The notes under the pieces: generated by a model
Seen by the model: only the letters and a program-made list of their open reading frames with translations
What the model was told of the DNA's origin: nothing
The model's database searches: none
Assembly (NCBI RefSeq): GCF_900209925.1
Contig: NZ_LT907978.1
Coordinates: forward strand, 2,513,001 to 2,577,000
Length of the DNA: 64,000 nt
Origin: Anaerobutyricum hallii
GTDB taxonomy: Bacteria; Bacillota; Clostridia; Lachnospirales; Lachnospiraceae
Direction of reading: 5' to 3'
Part shown: one piece after another, positions 24,499-32,813 of the stretch
How the letters are laid out: the number at the start of each line of letters is the position of its first letter
Position numbering within the stretch: the first letter of the stretch is position 1
Translations under genes and position numbers: made by a program

Positions 24499-25791
24499 TT
24501 GCATACCGAAAAAGATTTACTTGCCAACAACGATGAAGAAAACAGAGACAATTTTGATACCGATGTCGGCATACTTGAATTATTTGGAAAAGAAACATTA
24601 GAAAACTTACAATCTATTATTGTTAAAGTTACCGGGCTGGGTCTCGTTACTGCTGATTTTCGTGGTGAACCACTCACTACTATGACTTCTTTTACCCCTT
24701 TTTGCAAATTTACAAGAGAAAGAGGAAATAATGGGAAACTATGTAATCTTTCAGATGCGTTTGGTATTGTCCGCTCTGCGATTACCCGAAAATACTGCAT
24801 CTATTTTTGTCCATGCGGATTAATAGAAGTTGCCATTCCCATCATCGTTCATGGAAAGTTCTTAGGCGGCTTTCTTTCTGGACAGGTAAGATGCAACGAT
24901 GCCCCCGACGATATTCCTCGCTTTTCCGGTCTTATTCATCCAGAATATCTCGAAGAAGACCAAACACAGATTAATGAATATTTCCAGCAGCTTCCTGTCT
25001 ATGAATATGAGAAGTTTTCAAATATTGCTGAACTTATTTATCAGATGATAAATCAGCTTGCTGAAAATGAAATGCTCCGCCAACAGCAATATCACTCCCA
25101 CAAAATTCAGGAGAAAAAACTATCTTCCCGAATTGAGGAACTAGAATATGAAAATTCTACTCTTACAAAAGAACTTAATTATATGAAGGCAAAATTAAAC
25201 CCTCACTTTATTCTATCCCTGCTTACTGACATTTCCAATCTTTCTATTTTGGAAAATGCAGTTAAAACAAATCAAATGACCGTTTCACTAGCTCAATATT
25301 TAAAATACAGTCTATGTACTACAGGAGATAATATTTTACTCGCAGAAGAGTTAAAACAAATTGAATCTTATTTCAATATGCTTAAAATCAAATATGAAGA
25401 TGCGCTCACTTATTCGATTACGATAAAAAAGAATATAGATATGTTACGGATACCTTCCCATATCCTTTTTCCTTTTTTAGACCGGGCTACATCATTAATC
25501 ACAGTAAATACCGGACATCTTGACATTGCTATTTGTATCTCCTGTGAGAACGGCTACATAATTATTGATATCGTATCTGATTTTAATCCGGACCAGACAG
25601 AAGACAATCCTGCTTCTTCTTTCAAAAACTTTCCGGATAACACAGCCTTCCACTCTCTGATCAAAAATATCCGCCAGAGACTTCACAGCATTTTTGGTAA
25701 TGATTATGAGATCAAGGAAAGCTATCAGGATAATTCTAAAATCCATGATATAATTAAACTGCCAATATCTCATGAGGAAAGGATTATGTAA
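24499..25791 (+). CDS. PocR-domain sensor histidine kinase
   Basis: This is a 430-residue soluble sensor kinase. Residues about 20-165 form a PocR-type ligand-binding domain with the cysteine-rich pattern FCKFTRE...GKLCNLSDAFG and YFCPCGLIEVAIPI; PocR domains are tied to sensing small diols in propanediol systems. A coiled coil (about 195-225) leads to a LytS-type His_kinase domain with the phospho-acceptor in LNPHFILSLL, then a diverged ATPase domain. TTG 24499 is taken as start: AAAGGAG is 6 nt upstream; an ATG at 24406 has no ribosome binding site and precedes the hairpin. It overlaps the response regulator by one base. Ligand is probably the diol substrate of the upstream enzyme (inference). 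Confidence 0.82.
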   Translation: MHTEKDLLANNDEENRDNFDTDVGILELFGKETLENLQSIIVKVTGLGLVTADFRGEPLTTMTSFTPFCKFTRERGNNGKLCNLSDAFGIVRSAITRKYCIYFCPCGLIEVAIPIIVHGKFLGGFLSGQVRCNDAPDDIPRFSGLIHPEYLEEDQTQINEYFQQLPVYEYEKFSNIAELIYQMINQLAENEMLRQQQYHSHKIQEKKLSSRIEELEYENSTLTKELNYMKAKLNPHFILSLLTDISNLSILENAVKTNQMTVSLAQYLKYSLCTTGDNILLAEELKQIESYFNMLKIKYEDALTYSITIKKNIDMLRIPSHILFPFLDRATSLITVNTGHLDIAICISCENGYIIIDIVSDFNPDQTEDNPASSFKNFPDNTAFHSLIKNIRQRLHSIFGNDYEIKESYQDNSKIHDIIKLPISHEERIM

Positions 25792-26789
25792 TGTATAATG
25801 TATTAATTGTAGATGATGACACATTAATGAGAGATACGTTACGTGCTATGATTTCACGTTTTAAAAATTTTCAGATCATAGGAGAAGCAGCTAGTGGCTC
25901 TGAGGCTGTCTCTATCTGCCGCCATTATCCTGTACATCTGATTTTTATGGATATTATCATGCCCGGAATTACGGGGATCGAAGCCAGTAAAAAAATAAAA
26001 GAAGTTTCTCCACAAACAGAAATATGCATTCTTTCTGCTTATTCGGATTTTCACTTTGCTAAAGAAGCAATGGAACTGCATATAAAGAAATACTTTTCCA
26101 AACCAGTATCCATTCTTGATGTCAATCATTATTTAGAAAATTTTTCCCTTTCTTCTTTTGAAAGTATCTGTCCGCATCTCTCTCTAGCTTTAGAATTGAT
26201 GAATTCTCAGAATTTTTCAAAAACTTATACTGGACTTTCTGATATTATCAACAAGATTTATTCCAATCAGGATACAAACATCGAATCCCTGAAAAAAACT
26301 TTTATCGAAATCGGACAGGGACTCTTAGACTCTCTTGAATATGCCAACCCACAAAATGAAGTCACCGATTTATTTCCTTTACCTGATACCTGGCTTATTA
26401 ATCAGGAAATTATGAAAATATGGCTTTTTAAGATAGCAGATTATATTTATCAGCAAAAGAGTATACGGCGTTACAGTATTCTAGAAGGCGTCTTCCTTTT
26501 TATCGAACAACATATTAAAGAAAAAATCTCTTTAGTACAGATTACAGAAGGCAGTATGATAAGCCAGGGATATCTTAGCCGTATTTTTCGTGATCAGTTT
26601 GGCATTAGTATGATGGAGTATATCCGTCTTCGTAAAATTCAAATGGTTAAGATCAACTTTATTTTTACTACTCATAATACCTCCGATGTGGCTTTCATGC
26701 TCGGCTTTAATGAGAGCAGCTACCTTCAGAAAGTCTTTCAGAAAGTTGAGGGAATTTCCATTCAGGAATTTAAAAAACGATTAAAATAA
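25791..26789 (+). CDS. Response regulator, REC plus AraC-type DNA-binding domain
   Basis: This 332-residue regulator has an N-terminal receiver domain (LIVDDDTLMRD, phospho-acceptor Asp in LIFMDIIMPGI near residue 54, Lys in KYFSKPVS). The linker is helical (about 130-230), and the C-terminal AraC double helix-turn-helix (about 235-332) has QGYLSRIFRDQFGISMMEYIRLRKI. Its ATG overlaps the kinase TAA (TAATG), so they are coupled. Predicted targets are the glycyl radical enzyme promoter and perhaps a diol utilisation regulon elsewhere. Confidence 0.9.
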   Translation: MYNVLIVDDDTLMRDTLRAMISRFKNFQIIGEAASGSEAVSICRHYPVHLIFMDIIMPGITGIEASKKIKEVSPQTEICILSAYSDFHFAKEAMELHIKKYFSKPVSILDVNHYLENFSLSSFESICPHLSLALELMNSQNFSKTYTGLSDIINKIYSNQDTNIESLKKTFIEIGQGLLDSLEYANPQNEVTDLFPLPDTWLINQEIMKIWLFKIADYIYQQKSIRRYSILEGVFLFIEQHIKEKISLVQITEGSMISQGYLSRIFRDQFGISMMEYIRLRKIQMVKINFIFTTHNTSDVAFMLGFNESSYLQKVFQKVEGISIQEFKKRLK

Positions 26790-26824
26790 TCAACATCCTG
26801 TAATAGTTCATCCCTCTGCTTTTT

Positions 26825-27181
26825 TTACTTTTTCATTTTAGGCTGGAAAATAAGTGCTGCCAGATAAGAAAAAATCAACGCAGAACTCGTACCGGCAGCG
26901 GCAGCTTTTAGTCCTCCTTTAAATAAACCAATGGTTCCTTCCTCTTTTACTGCTTCTATCACACCTTTGGATAAGTTGTACCCGAATCCCGATAATGGAA
27001 CACTAGCTCCGCAGCCTGCCCATTTTATTAAAGGCTCGTAAATACCTGCTGCTCCAAGGATTACTCCGGTTATTACGAGTAACACCATTACTCTTCCCGG
27101 CATCAACTTTGTGTTATCCAAAAAAATCTGTACTAATGTGCAGATAATTCCTCCTACTACAAACGCTTTTACGTATATCAT
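26825..27181 (-). CDS. spoVAE: Stage V sporulation protein AE
   Basis: This 118-residue membrane protein with three or four helices, of the SpoVAE (SpoVAEb) type, is part of the channel that takes dipicolinic acid into the forespore and releases it at germination. The segments GGIICTLVQIF, GIYEPLIKWAGCGASVPLSGFG and SSALIFSYLAALIF are typical. The ATG at 27181 is used, overlapping the spoVAD stop (ATGA); a longer frame begins inside spoVAD. Last of the spoVAD-spoVAE pair. Confidence 0.92.
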   Translation of the reverse strand: MIYVKAFVVGGIICTLVQIFLDNTKLMPGRVMVLLVITGVILGAAGIYEPLIKWAGCGASVPLSGFGYNLSKGVIEAVKEEGTIGLFKGGLKAAAAGTSSALIFSYLAALIFQPKMKK

Positions 27182-28200
27182 TTTTTCTCCTTTCCGGATT
27201 CCAGCCATACTGCATGTGCAATTGCCGGAATTGTCCGTCCTTCATTCGCAGAAACCTGAGACAGTAACGCTCCGGTAGGAACAAAAAGAACTTTTTTCCA
27301 TTCTCCACTGGCTATTTTAGGTAAAATCACTGCTGATAACATCAGCGCAGAGCAGGCACATCCGCTGCCACCTGCGTGTGTATCCTGACTGCCTGCATCA
27401 AAAATCTGCATTCCACAGTCCATATGGTTTTTCTTAATATCTTTATGATTTTCATCAAGAAGTTCAAATAACAGCTTCTGACCTACACTTCCTAAATCTC
27501 CCGTAATAATCTGATCAAATTCTTCTGGTTTCATCTCAAAATCCAACAAACTTTGATAAATAGTATCTGCAGCAGCCGGAGCCATACACGCTCCCATATT
27601 AAATGGGTCCTGCACACCGTAATCTTTAATTTTCCCTGTTGTTATCCCCCGAATCTGTACGTCACCTTTTTGTGTATTCAGCAAAAAAGCTCCTGCTCCG
27701 GTCACAGTCCAGGTTGCACTGTACGGCCGCTGACTTCCATATCCAAGAGGAAAACGAAACTCTTTTTCCGCACTGGCGAAATGACTGGAGCAACCGGTCA
27801 ATACCAAATCTGCGAATCCTCCATTTACCGTCATCGCACCAATAGATAAGGCTGCCCCTATACTAGAACAGGCTCCATACACTCCGTAATAAGGGATTTC
27901 CAGTTCAGCAATTCCAAAAGAAGAAGCAATAAGCTGTCCTAATAAATCCCCACAAAAAGCCATTCTTACATCTTCTTTTTTCTTTTTTCCTTTTCTAATA
28001 GCAATTTCACCTGCTGTCTTTAAAAAACTGCTTTCACTCTCTTCCCAATTTTCTTTTCCAAACATCGGGTCATCTACAATTAAATCTAAATGTTTCCCTA
28101 TGGGTCCTTCCCCTTCTTTTTTTCCGCCTACACACGCATGACTCATTATTTTCACTGGCTCTTGAAATAAAATACTCTGCTTTCCTTTCATTTGCTGCAC
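27178..28200 (-). CDS. spoVAD: Stage V sporulation protein AD
   Basis: This soluble thiolase-fold protein of about 340 residues binds dipicolinic acid in the SpoVA complex. Family matches include VYGACSSIGAAL, CSSHFASAEKEFRFPLGYG, MAPAAADTIYQSL and AGGSGCACSALML. Start: GTG 28200 lies 8 nt after AAAGGTGG; ATG 28191 is a possible alternative with wider spacing. The gene begins a separate segment, with truA and a hypothetical gene standing between it and spoVAC, so it probably needs its own promoter in 28213-28500. Confidence 0.93.
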   Translation of the reverse strand: MQQMKGKQSILFQEPVKIMSHACVGGKKEGEGPIGKHLDLIVDDPMFGKENWEESESSFLKTAGEIAIRKGKKKKEDVRMAFCGDLLGQLIASSFGIAELEIPYYGVYGACSSIGAALSIGAMTVNGGFADLVLTGCSSHFASAEKEFRFPLGYGSQRPYSATWTVTGAGAFLLNTQKGDVQIRGITTGKIKDYGVQDPFNMGACMAPAAADTIYQSLLDFEMKPEEFDQIITGDLGSVGQKLLFELLDENHKDIKKNHMDCGMQIFDAGSQDTHAGGSGCACSALMLSAVILPKIASGEWKKVLFVPTGALLSQVSANEGRTIPAIAHAVWLESGKEKK

Positions 28201-28246
28201 AAAAAATACCACCTTTCTATGAAACTTTTAGAAATACTAGTTTTTT

Positions 28247-28313
28247 CAGGAATGTCTCCGCATTCTTACTGCTTGACACCTGTAGAAGTGGGAGTCATCC
28301 CACATATGATATA
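28247..28313. repeat. Two-hairpin repeat, family S copy 1
   Basis: GAATG...CATTC is followed by GTGGGA, loop, TCCCAC and ACATATGATATA. A relative lies at 29379-29434 with a different but still paired second stem. Confidence 0.6.
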
Positions 28314-28392
28314 AAATTTTTATTGAGAAATCGTATTTTCAAATAGTATTTTCCTTTTTTCTTAGATTTATGTATGATATTTCTTAAAAAAC

Positions 28393-28462
28393 AAAAAATG
28401 AATTACAGTATAGTTATCGTTGTAATACTTATACTGTAATCCATTTTAATTCATTTCTTTAT
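28393..28462. terminator. Bidirectional terminator-like hairpin after truA
   Basis: AAATGAATTACAGTATA pairs with TATACTGTAATCCATTTTAA (an imperfect 17-bp stem) with A/T-rich borders. It separates truA from spoVAD. Confidence 0.55.
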
Positions 28463-28508
28463 TTCACTCTTTATTCTACTTTTCATTCGCTTTATCTGTT
28501 TTTCTTAA

Positions 28509-29270
28509 TTAATAATCCACTTTAATCAGACATAGTCCCTGTGGTGGAGCTGTCGGTCCGGCCATCTGCCGGTTCTTTGCCTCAAGGATGTCTGGAATCT
28601 GTTCTGGCTTTATCTTTCCTTTTCCTACTTCTAAAAGTGTCCCAACAAGAATCCGCACCATATTTTGAAGGAAACCTGTTCCATGAAAATCAAAGTAAAT
28701 AAAACTTCCTTTTCTCGTAATTTCGATTTTGTCAACAACTCGTACTGTTGACTTCTTCATCCGGGGATTTCCACAAAAACTTTTATAATCATGTTTTCCT
28801 TCAAGATAGGATGCCGCCTGCTGCATCTTTTCTAAATCTGGTCTTTTTTCCAACACTGTTACATACTTTCTCTGAAATACTGGTTTTACCGGACCATCGT
28901 AACATGTATAACGATATAACTTACCAACCGCTTTATATCTTGCATGAAATCGTTCGGATGCCTCTTTCACTTCCTTTACCGCAATATCATCTGGAAGATA
29001 GCGATTCATATACTCACGAATTTCATCTGGGGTTCGTTCCCTGCCGCCTCTTTCCTTATCTGCTGCATCAAATACTGCATTTGCAACCATTCCTCTGGCA
29101 TGAACTCCTGCATCCGTTCTGCCGGCACCAAGTACATCTATGAATTCTCCACACATTTTCGTTAATACATTCTCTAACTTTCCCTGTATCGTATCTCTGT
29201 CCGGCTGGTGCTCCCACCCATAATACCTGCTGCCATCATAGCAGATTGTTAATTTATAATTCTTTTTCAC
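28509..29270 (-). CDS. truA: tRNA pseudouridine synthase A
   Basis: This 253-residue enzyme makes pseudouridine at tRNA positions 38-40. The catalytic Asp is in GAGRTDAGVHARG (about residues 47-59), with the later FHARYKAVGKLYRY and GTGFLQNMVRILVGTLLEVGKG motifs. A normal housekeeping gene, it sits unusually between spoVAC and spoVAD. Gap 29271-29420 holds repeat S copy 2. Confidence 0.93.
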   Translation of the reverse strand: MKKNYKLTICYDGSRYYGWEHQPDRDTIQGKLENVLTKMCGEFIDVLGAGRTDAGVHARGMVANAVFDAADKERGGRERTPDEIREYMNRYLPDDIAVKEVKEASERFHARYKAVGKLYRYTCYDGPVKPVFQRKYVTVLEKRPDLEKMQQAASYLEGKHDYKSFCGNPRMKKSTVRVVDKIEITRKGSFIYFDFHGTGFLQNMVRILVGTLLEVGKGKIKPEQIPDILEAKNRQMAGPTAPPQGLCLIKVDY

Positions 29271-29378
29271 TATGTACCTCGTCTTTCTTTTTGCCTGATT
29301 CCAGGCTTTTCTCTATTTTACCTGTTTCATTATTTGTATCATATTCTAATTTATATCTCATTCTACATCAAATCAAAT

Positions 29379-29434
29379 TCAAGAATGCCCCGGCATTCTT
29401 GCTGCGAGATGGGAGTCATCTCACATCTGATATA
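29379..29434. repeat. Two-hairpin repeat, family S copy 2
   Basis: AAGAATGC pairs with GCATTCTT and GAGATG with CATCTC, followed by ACATCTGATATA. Its end overlaps the last codons and the TGA stop of the gene at 29421-30251. Confidence 0.65.
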
Positions 29435-30251
29435 TCGCTGATAAAATAATATCTACTTCTTGTTTCATACCGGTAAAAAGGTTACTTCCATTCAGACTAA
29501 TCTCTTCTTCCTGATGATATTCTTTACTATAATCAAAGTCCGATGCCGTAACATTCTTTTCGCCTGTCAGCATCTTGTAACTTGTTCTCTCCAGCTTATT
29601 TACACGTTCTTCTTCCTGCTTTTGTAACTGTTTGATAAATTGACAGGCTTCTTCAAAAAAGATTGTTTCTTTGTCTGCTGTACTTTCTTCTTTTGTGTTC
29701 TGCTCAATCTTCTCTGTTATTTTGCTTAGCATCTTTTTCCCCAGGATATTTGGTGAAGAGATTACCGCTAATATTCCAAGCAGCCTTGCCATACGTTCAT
29801 TATTCATATCGTACTGATTCTTCATCAAAAACATATACCACTGAATCGCCTTGGCTACTTCTGCCGGTCCTCCGTCAGCAATCATAATACTTCCTGTAAG
29901 CGCTTCTACACACTTTTGGTCTGTATATAAATTTCTTACTCCCTCTTCTAAAATTGTAAGACGCATAGAAAGTTCTTCTATACCATAATAGGATGCTGCC
30001 AGTACTGCACCACTTATCATATCCTCCCGACTTTCCATTATTTTTTTAAGTCTTCGTAATAATGGGCCGATGGTCTCATCGGGCTTACCTGTAAAATACG
30101 CTGCTACAAGAAATAACTCATCTCCTTCCCTAAAGCCTTCCCTGAGCATTTCCTCATAATTATCAAATACTTTTTGGTGCAACTCCTTCTTCAAATCCAT
30201 AGATAGGATGATTTTTTCTAAACGTTCTTTCCCTGTCATTTCATTCTCCAA
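29421..30251 (-). CDS. Hypothetical helical protein
   Basis: This 276-residue, soluble, almost entirely helical protein has no signal peptide. I do not recognise a family with confidence. It has a stretch at about residues 75-165 of repeated helices (ISGAVLAASYYGIEELSMRL and following) reminiscent of armadillo/TPR-like packing, and an acidic C-terminal region. Its last residues (IYQM and the stop) are encoded inside repeat S copy 2, so the original C-terminus may have differed. It lies upstream of truA, same strand, 150 bp apart. Confidence 0.6.
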   Translation of the reverse strand: MENEMTGKERLEKIILSMDLKKELHQKVFDNYEEMLREGFREGDELFLVAAYFTGKPDETIGPLLRRLKKIMESREDMISGAVLAASYYGIEELSMRLTILEEGVRNLYTDQKCVEALTGSIMIADGGPAEVAKAIQWYMFLMKNQYDMNNERMARLLGILAVISSPNILGKKMLSKITEKIEQNTKEESTADKETIFFEEACQFIKQLQKQEEERVNKLERTSYKMLTGEKNVTASDFDYSKEYHQEEEISLNGSNLFTGMKQEVDIILSAIYQM

Positions 30252-30288
30252 ATGTTTATATTCAGGGAATCATTTTCCCTGTTATTTT

Positions 30289-30371
30289 CAGAATTACGGT
30301 AGCAGCGTTAGCTACGGAGTAATTCATAGTATCAAGTTAGTGGTAAAATACCTTTTGAGCCTAATATCATT
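30289..30371 (-). repeat. Partial copy of MITE-like family M (left end)
   Basis: Read on the minus strand it matches 4337-4425: GATATTAGGCTCAAAAGGTA, then ACTAACTTGAT and GAATTACTCCGTAGCTAACG. It lies between spoVAC and the hypothetical gene, where no gene is seen. Confidence 0.65.
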
Positions 30372-30440
30372 ATATATTACTGGGAATTACTTTGCAAAAT
30401 ATTTTATTATTTCTGTATTATTTTTACATACTATTTTCTT

Positions 30441-30890
30441 TTATCTAGAAAAGAGCCAATAGATTACTCCTACTACCCAGCTGCTAAATACACCATATAA
30501 AATAACAGGTCCTGCTATTGTAAAAATCTTTACACCGATTCCAAAAACCTGTCCTTCTTTTTGATATTCAATCGCTGGTGAGGCAACCGAGTTCGCAAAT
30601 CCTGTGATTGGAACTAACGTTCCGGCTCCACACCACTTTGCCAGTGGCTCATAAACTTGAAAACCAGTAAGAATCACACTCAAAAATACCAGGCAGATGC
30701 TGGCTACAATATAGGAATTCTCCTCATTTACTCCCACTTTATTATATGCAATCTGACGTATGATTTCCCCCAGAACACAGATGGCACCTCCTGATACAAA
30801 TGCATGCCAGCAATTTGAAAAGGAGCTAAACTTTGGTGTTAACTGCTTTACTCTCTTGGCATACTCCTGATTCGTAAGCTCTTTTTTCAT
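30441..30890 (-). CDS. spoVAC: Stage V sporulation protein AC
   Basis: This 149-residue membrane protein with four helices and an N-terminal cytoplasmic extension is SpoVAC, the mechanosensitive pore part of the dipicolinate channel. GGAICVLGEIIRQ, GFQVYEPLAKWCGAGTLVPITGFANS and the C-terminal helix are typical. The ribosome binding site GGGGGAAG precedes the ATG. It is cut off from spoVAB by the IS605-type element, so transcription must cross or restart after it. Confidence 0.92.
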   Translation of the reverse strand: MKKELTNQEYAKRVKQLTPKFSSFSNCWHAFVSGGAICVLGEIIRQIAYNKVGVNEENSYIVASICLVFLSVILTGFQVYEPLAKWCGAGTLVPITGFANSVASPAIEYQKEGQVFGIGVKIFTIAGPVILYGVFSSWVVGVIYWLFSR

Positions 30891-31040
30891 ATAATTCTTC
30901 CCCCTTTGAAGCCCTTTGTCATTTTTTCAAGAATACCTCTTGAAAGTATCTCCTGATTTTATAAAAGTATTCTTATTTTTGTATTCATTTTTGCAAATGA
31001 CGCTGGGGCAAAAGTATTTTGACCCTGATATCTTACAGAG

Positions 31041-31240
31041 TGACATGCTCCCACCACTTAAATCATAGATTTTGAAGTGGGGGCTTCTTGCTCAATGGCT
31101 CTACTGAGCCAAGTATCTACAAGCTATCCTCGCGTGCCCCGCGATTCTTTTGCCCGGATACGGGCATATTTTCTTATTATCAGCTTGTCCGGATACGGAC
31201 AGTTTATGCTGTCAGCATCCTTCTTGCCTCTTCACGTATG
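31041..31240 (-). ncRNA. Putative omega (guide) RNA of TnpB
   Basis: Downstream of the tnpB coding end the minus strand has a series of hairpins (TGTCCGTATCCGGACA, GCCCGTATCCGGGC, GGCTCAGTAGAGCC and the terminal AAGCCCCCACTT... stem) typical of IS605 right ends. By analogy with studied TnpB systems the guide would be the bases just beyond the right end, here CTCTGTAAGATATCAGGGTC. Extent and function are inferred. Confidence 0.55.
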
Positions 31241-32307
31241 TTGATTGCCGCATTACGATCTCTGTCCATCTTATTTCCACACACACAGTAATAGACTCTT
31301 TCGGATAATTTCAGCTCTTTCTTTATCCTTCCACATTTACAGCATTTTTTACTGGAAGGAAAGAAACGGTCTACCTTTACCATTTTCTTTCCTTTCCATG
31401 CCAACTTATAGTCTAACATTTCCCTGAACATTCCATATCCATTATCCTGTACGCTTTTTCCGAAATGCAGGCACTGACCCATTGCTTTCATATCGATATC
31501 TTCCACTGCAACTGCATCATAACCGTCTGCAATTTTTCGGCTAAGCTTGTGCAGATAATCTTTTCGCTGATTTCGTATCTTTTCATGACATCTGGCAACT
31601 TTCTTTTTCTGCAGTTCATAATTATGGCTTCCCCGTACGCATCTTGACAACTTTCGCTGCTCCCTCGCCAGTCTTTTTTCATTTTTTCTGAAAAATCCTG
31701 CTTCTTCCGTCTCAACCTTTTCTGAAAACACTGCCATCCCCTGCATTGCATAATCAATCCCAAGTATCTTTGCAGTACTGTAATCCGGTCCAGCTGCTTG
31801 GTTTTCACAGCTGTATCCTTCATAAAGCAGGCTTGCAAAGTATTTTCCGGATGGTTCCATACTGACTGTCACTGATTTCAGGTGAAGGTCTTCTGCTGGC
31901 TCCCTGTGTTTTTTCATGGCAATCCATTTTAATTTAGGAAGCCGGATCCGCTTACTTTCCACCAGGATATTTCCATTGACCACATTCGTTGTATAGCTGT
32001 TTTTGGAATGATGTTTTGACTTAAACCTTGGAAATCCAATCTTGGAATCCCGAAAAAAATTCTTATAGGCCTTTTCCAGATGAAGCTGGACATTTGCCAG
32101 CGCCAGCGAATCTACTTCCTTCAGAAATGGATATTCCTTTTTATACATGGCCGGTGTATTTTTTAACATTTTCTTCGTCTTTTCATACTCCCGGATCTTA
32201 TCATTAAGCATCTGATTATACAGAAAACGACAACAGCCAAATGTTTTTCCAAGAAGTATCTTCTGTTCTTCTGTCGGATAAATTCGGAAACGATATGCTA
32301 TGTTCAA
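31204..32307 (-). CDS. tnpB: TnpB RNA-guided endonuclease (intact)
   Basis: This 367-residue TnpB has an N-terminal helix-turn-helix (MNIAYRFRIYPTEEQ...), a wedge region, and a RuvC nuclease split into three motifs: Asp in ILGIDYAMQ (near residue 193), Glu in VAVEDIDM (near 270) and Asp in DRDRNAAINI (near 350). A CxxC...CxC zinc finger (CCKCG, YYCVCG) lies between the last two. All catalytic residues are present, so it may be an active nuclease. Start is TTG overlapping the shifted tnpA TGA. It cuts at target sites adjacent to the element's insertion motif when guided by right-end RNA. Confidence 0.92.
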   Translation of the reverse strand: MNIAYRFRIYPTEEQKILLGKTFGCCRFLYNQMLNDKIREYEKTKKMLKNTPAMYKKEYPFLKEVDSLALANVQLHLEKAYKNFFRDSKIGFPRFKSKHHSKNSYTTNVVNGNILVESKRIRLPKLKWIAMKKHREPAEDLHLKSVTVSMEPSGKYFASLLYEGYSCENQAAGPDYSTAKILGIDYAMQGMAVFSEKVETEEAGFFRKNEKRLAREQRKLSRCVRGSHNYELQKKKVARCHEKIRNQRKDYLHKLSRKIADGYDAVAVEDIDMKAMGQCLHFGKSVQDNGYGMFREMLDYKLAWKGKKMVKVDRFFPSSKKCCKCGRIKKELKLSERVYYCVCGNKMDRDRNAAINIREEARRMLTA

Positions 32308-32703
32308 TACTTTTTCCCTCCCTGGGTTTTAATGTCTTGATGGATTACTTCTACCAGAGCCCCTCCTGCTGTCAGCAGGGCAGAAACTCTGACTCCAAAA
32401 GGCTTCTTTCCAAAGCTTGTCCCTGATTTCCATATACTCCTTTTTCAATAGTCTGCTACTGGAGCTTTTACAGGCATTGATAAATTTACCAAGTTCCGTT
32501 CTCGGCTGCTCATGGAACATTACATACACATGATCAATGTCATGATCCCATTCTTCCAGAACAATCCCATACCTTGGAGCAATATGTTCCCATATTCCTT
32601 TTGCTCTTTCTGAAATTGGATTATCAATGACTTTTCTTCGATATCTCACTACCATAATCAGATGATAGTACATCATATATACTGAATGCGCATTATGATT
32701 TAT
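32304..32703 (-). pseudogene. tnpA: tnpA, Y1 transposase, frameshifted
   Basis: The reading has the IS200 fold signatures (HLIMVVRYRRKV, DHDIDHVYVMFHEQ and the helix with Tyr after KFINA). An extra C after the codons for SQSFC shifts the end, giving PADSRRGSGRSNPSRH instead of a family-like LLTAGGALVEVIHQD. In the other frame the reading would end with a TGA overlapping the tnpB start. The codon where homologues begin is ATA (32701-32703), with an AAAAGGA-type ribosome binding site before it. An uninterrupted frame of 115 codons exists (32329-32676), but the catalytic-Tyr helix may still be complete, so residual activity is not excluded. Confidence 0.7.
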
Positions 32704-32813
32704 TTTTCCTTTTCTACTGACTCTATTATACCATGGATTATATTATTGAACAAGTGTTCTCTTTTTGTTTTTACGCAATTCATCTCCCACCTGCAGAGGA
32801 AGGAGAATTCTTG

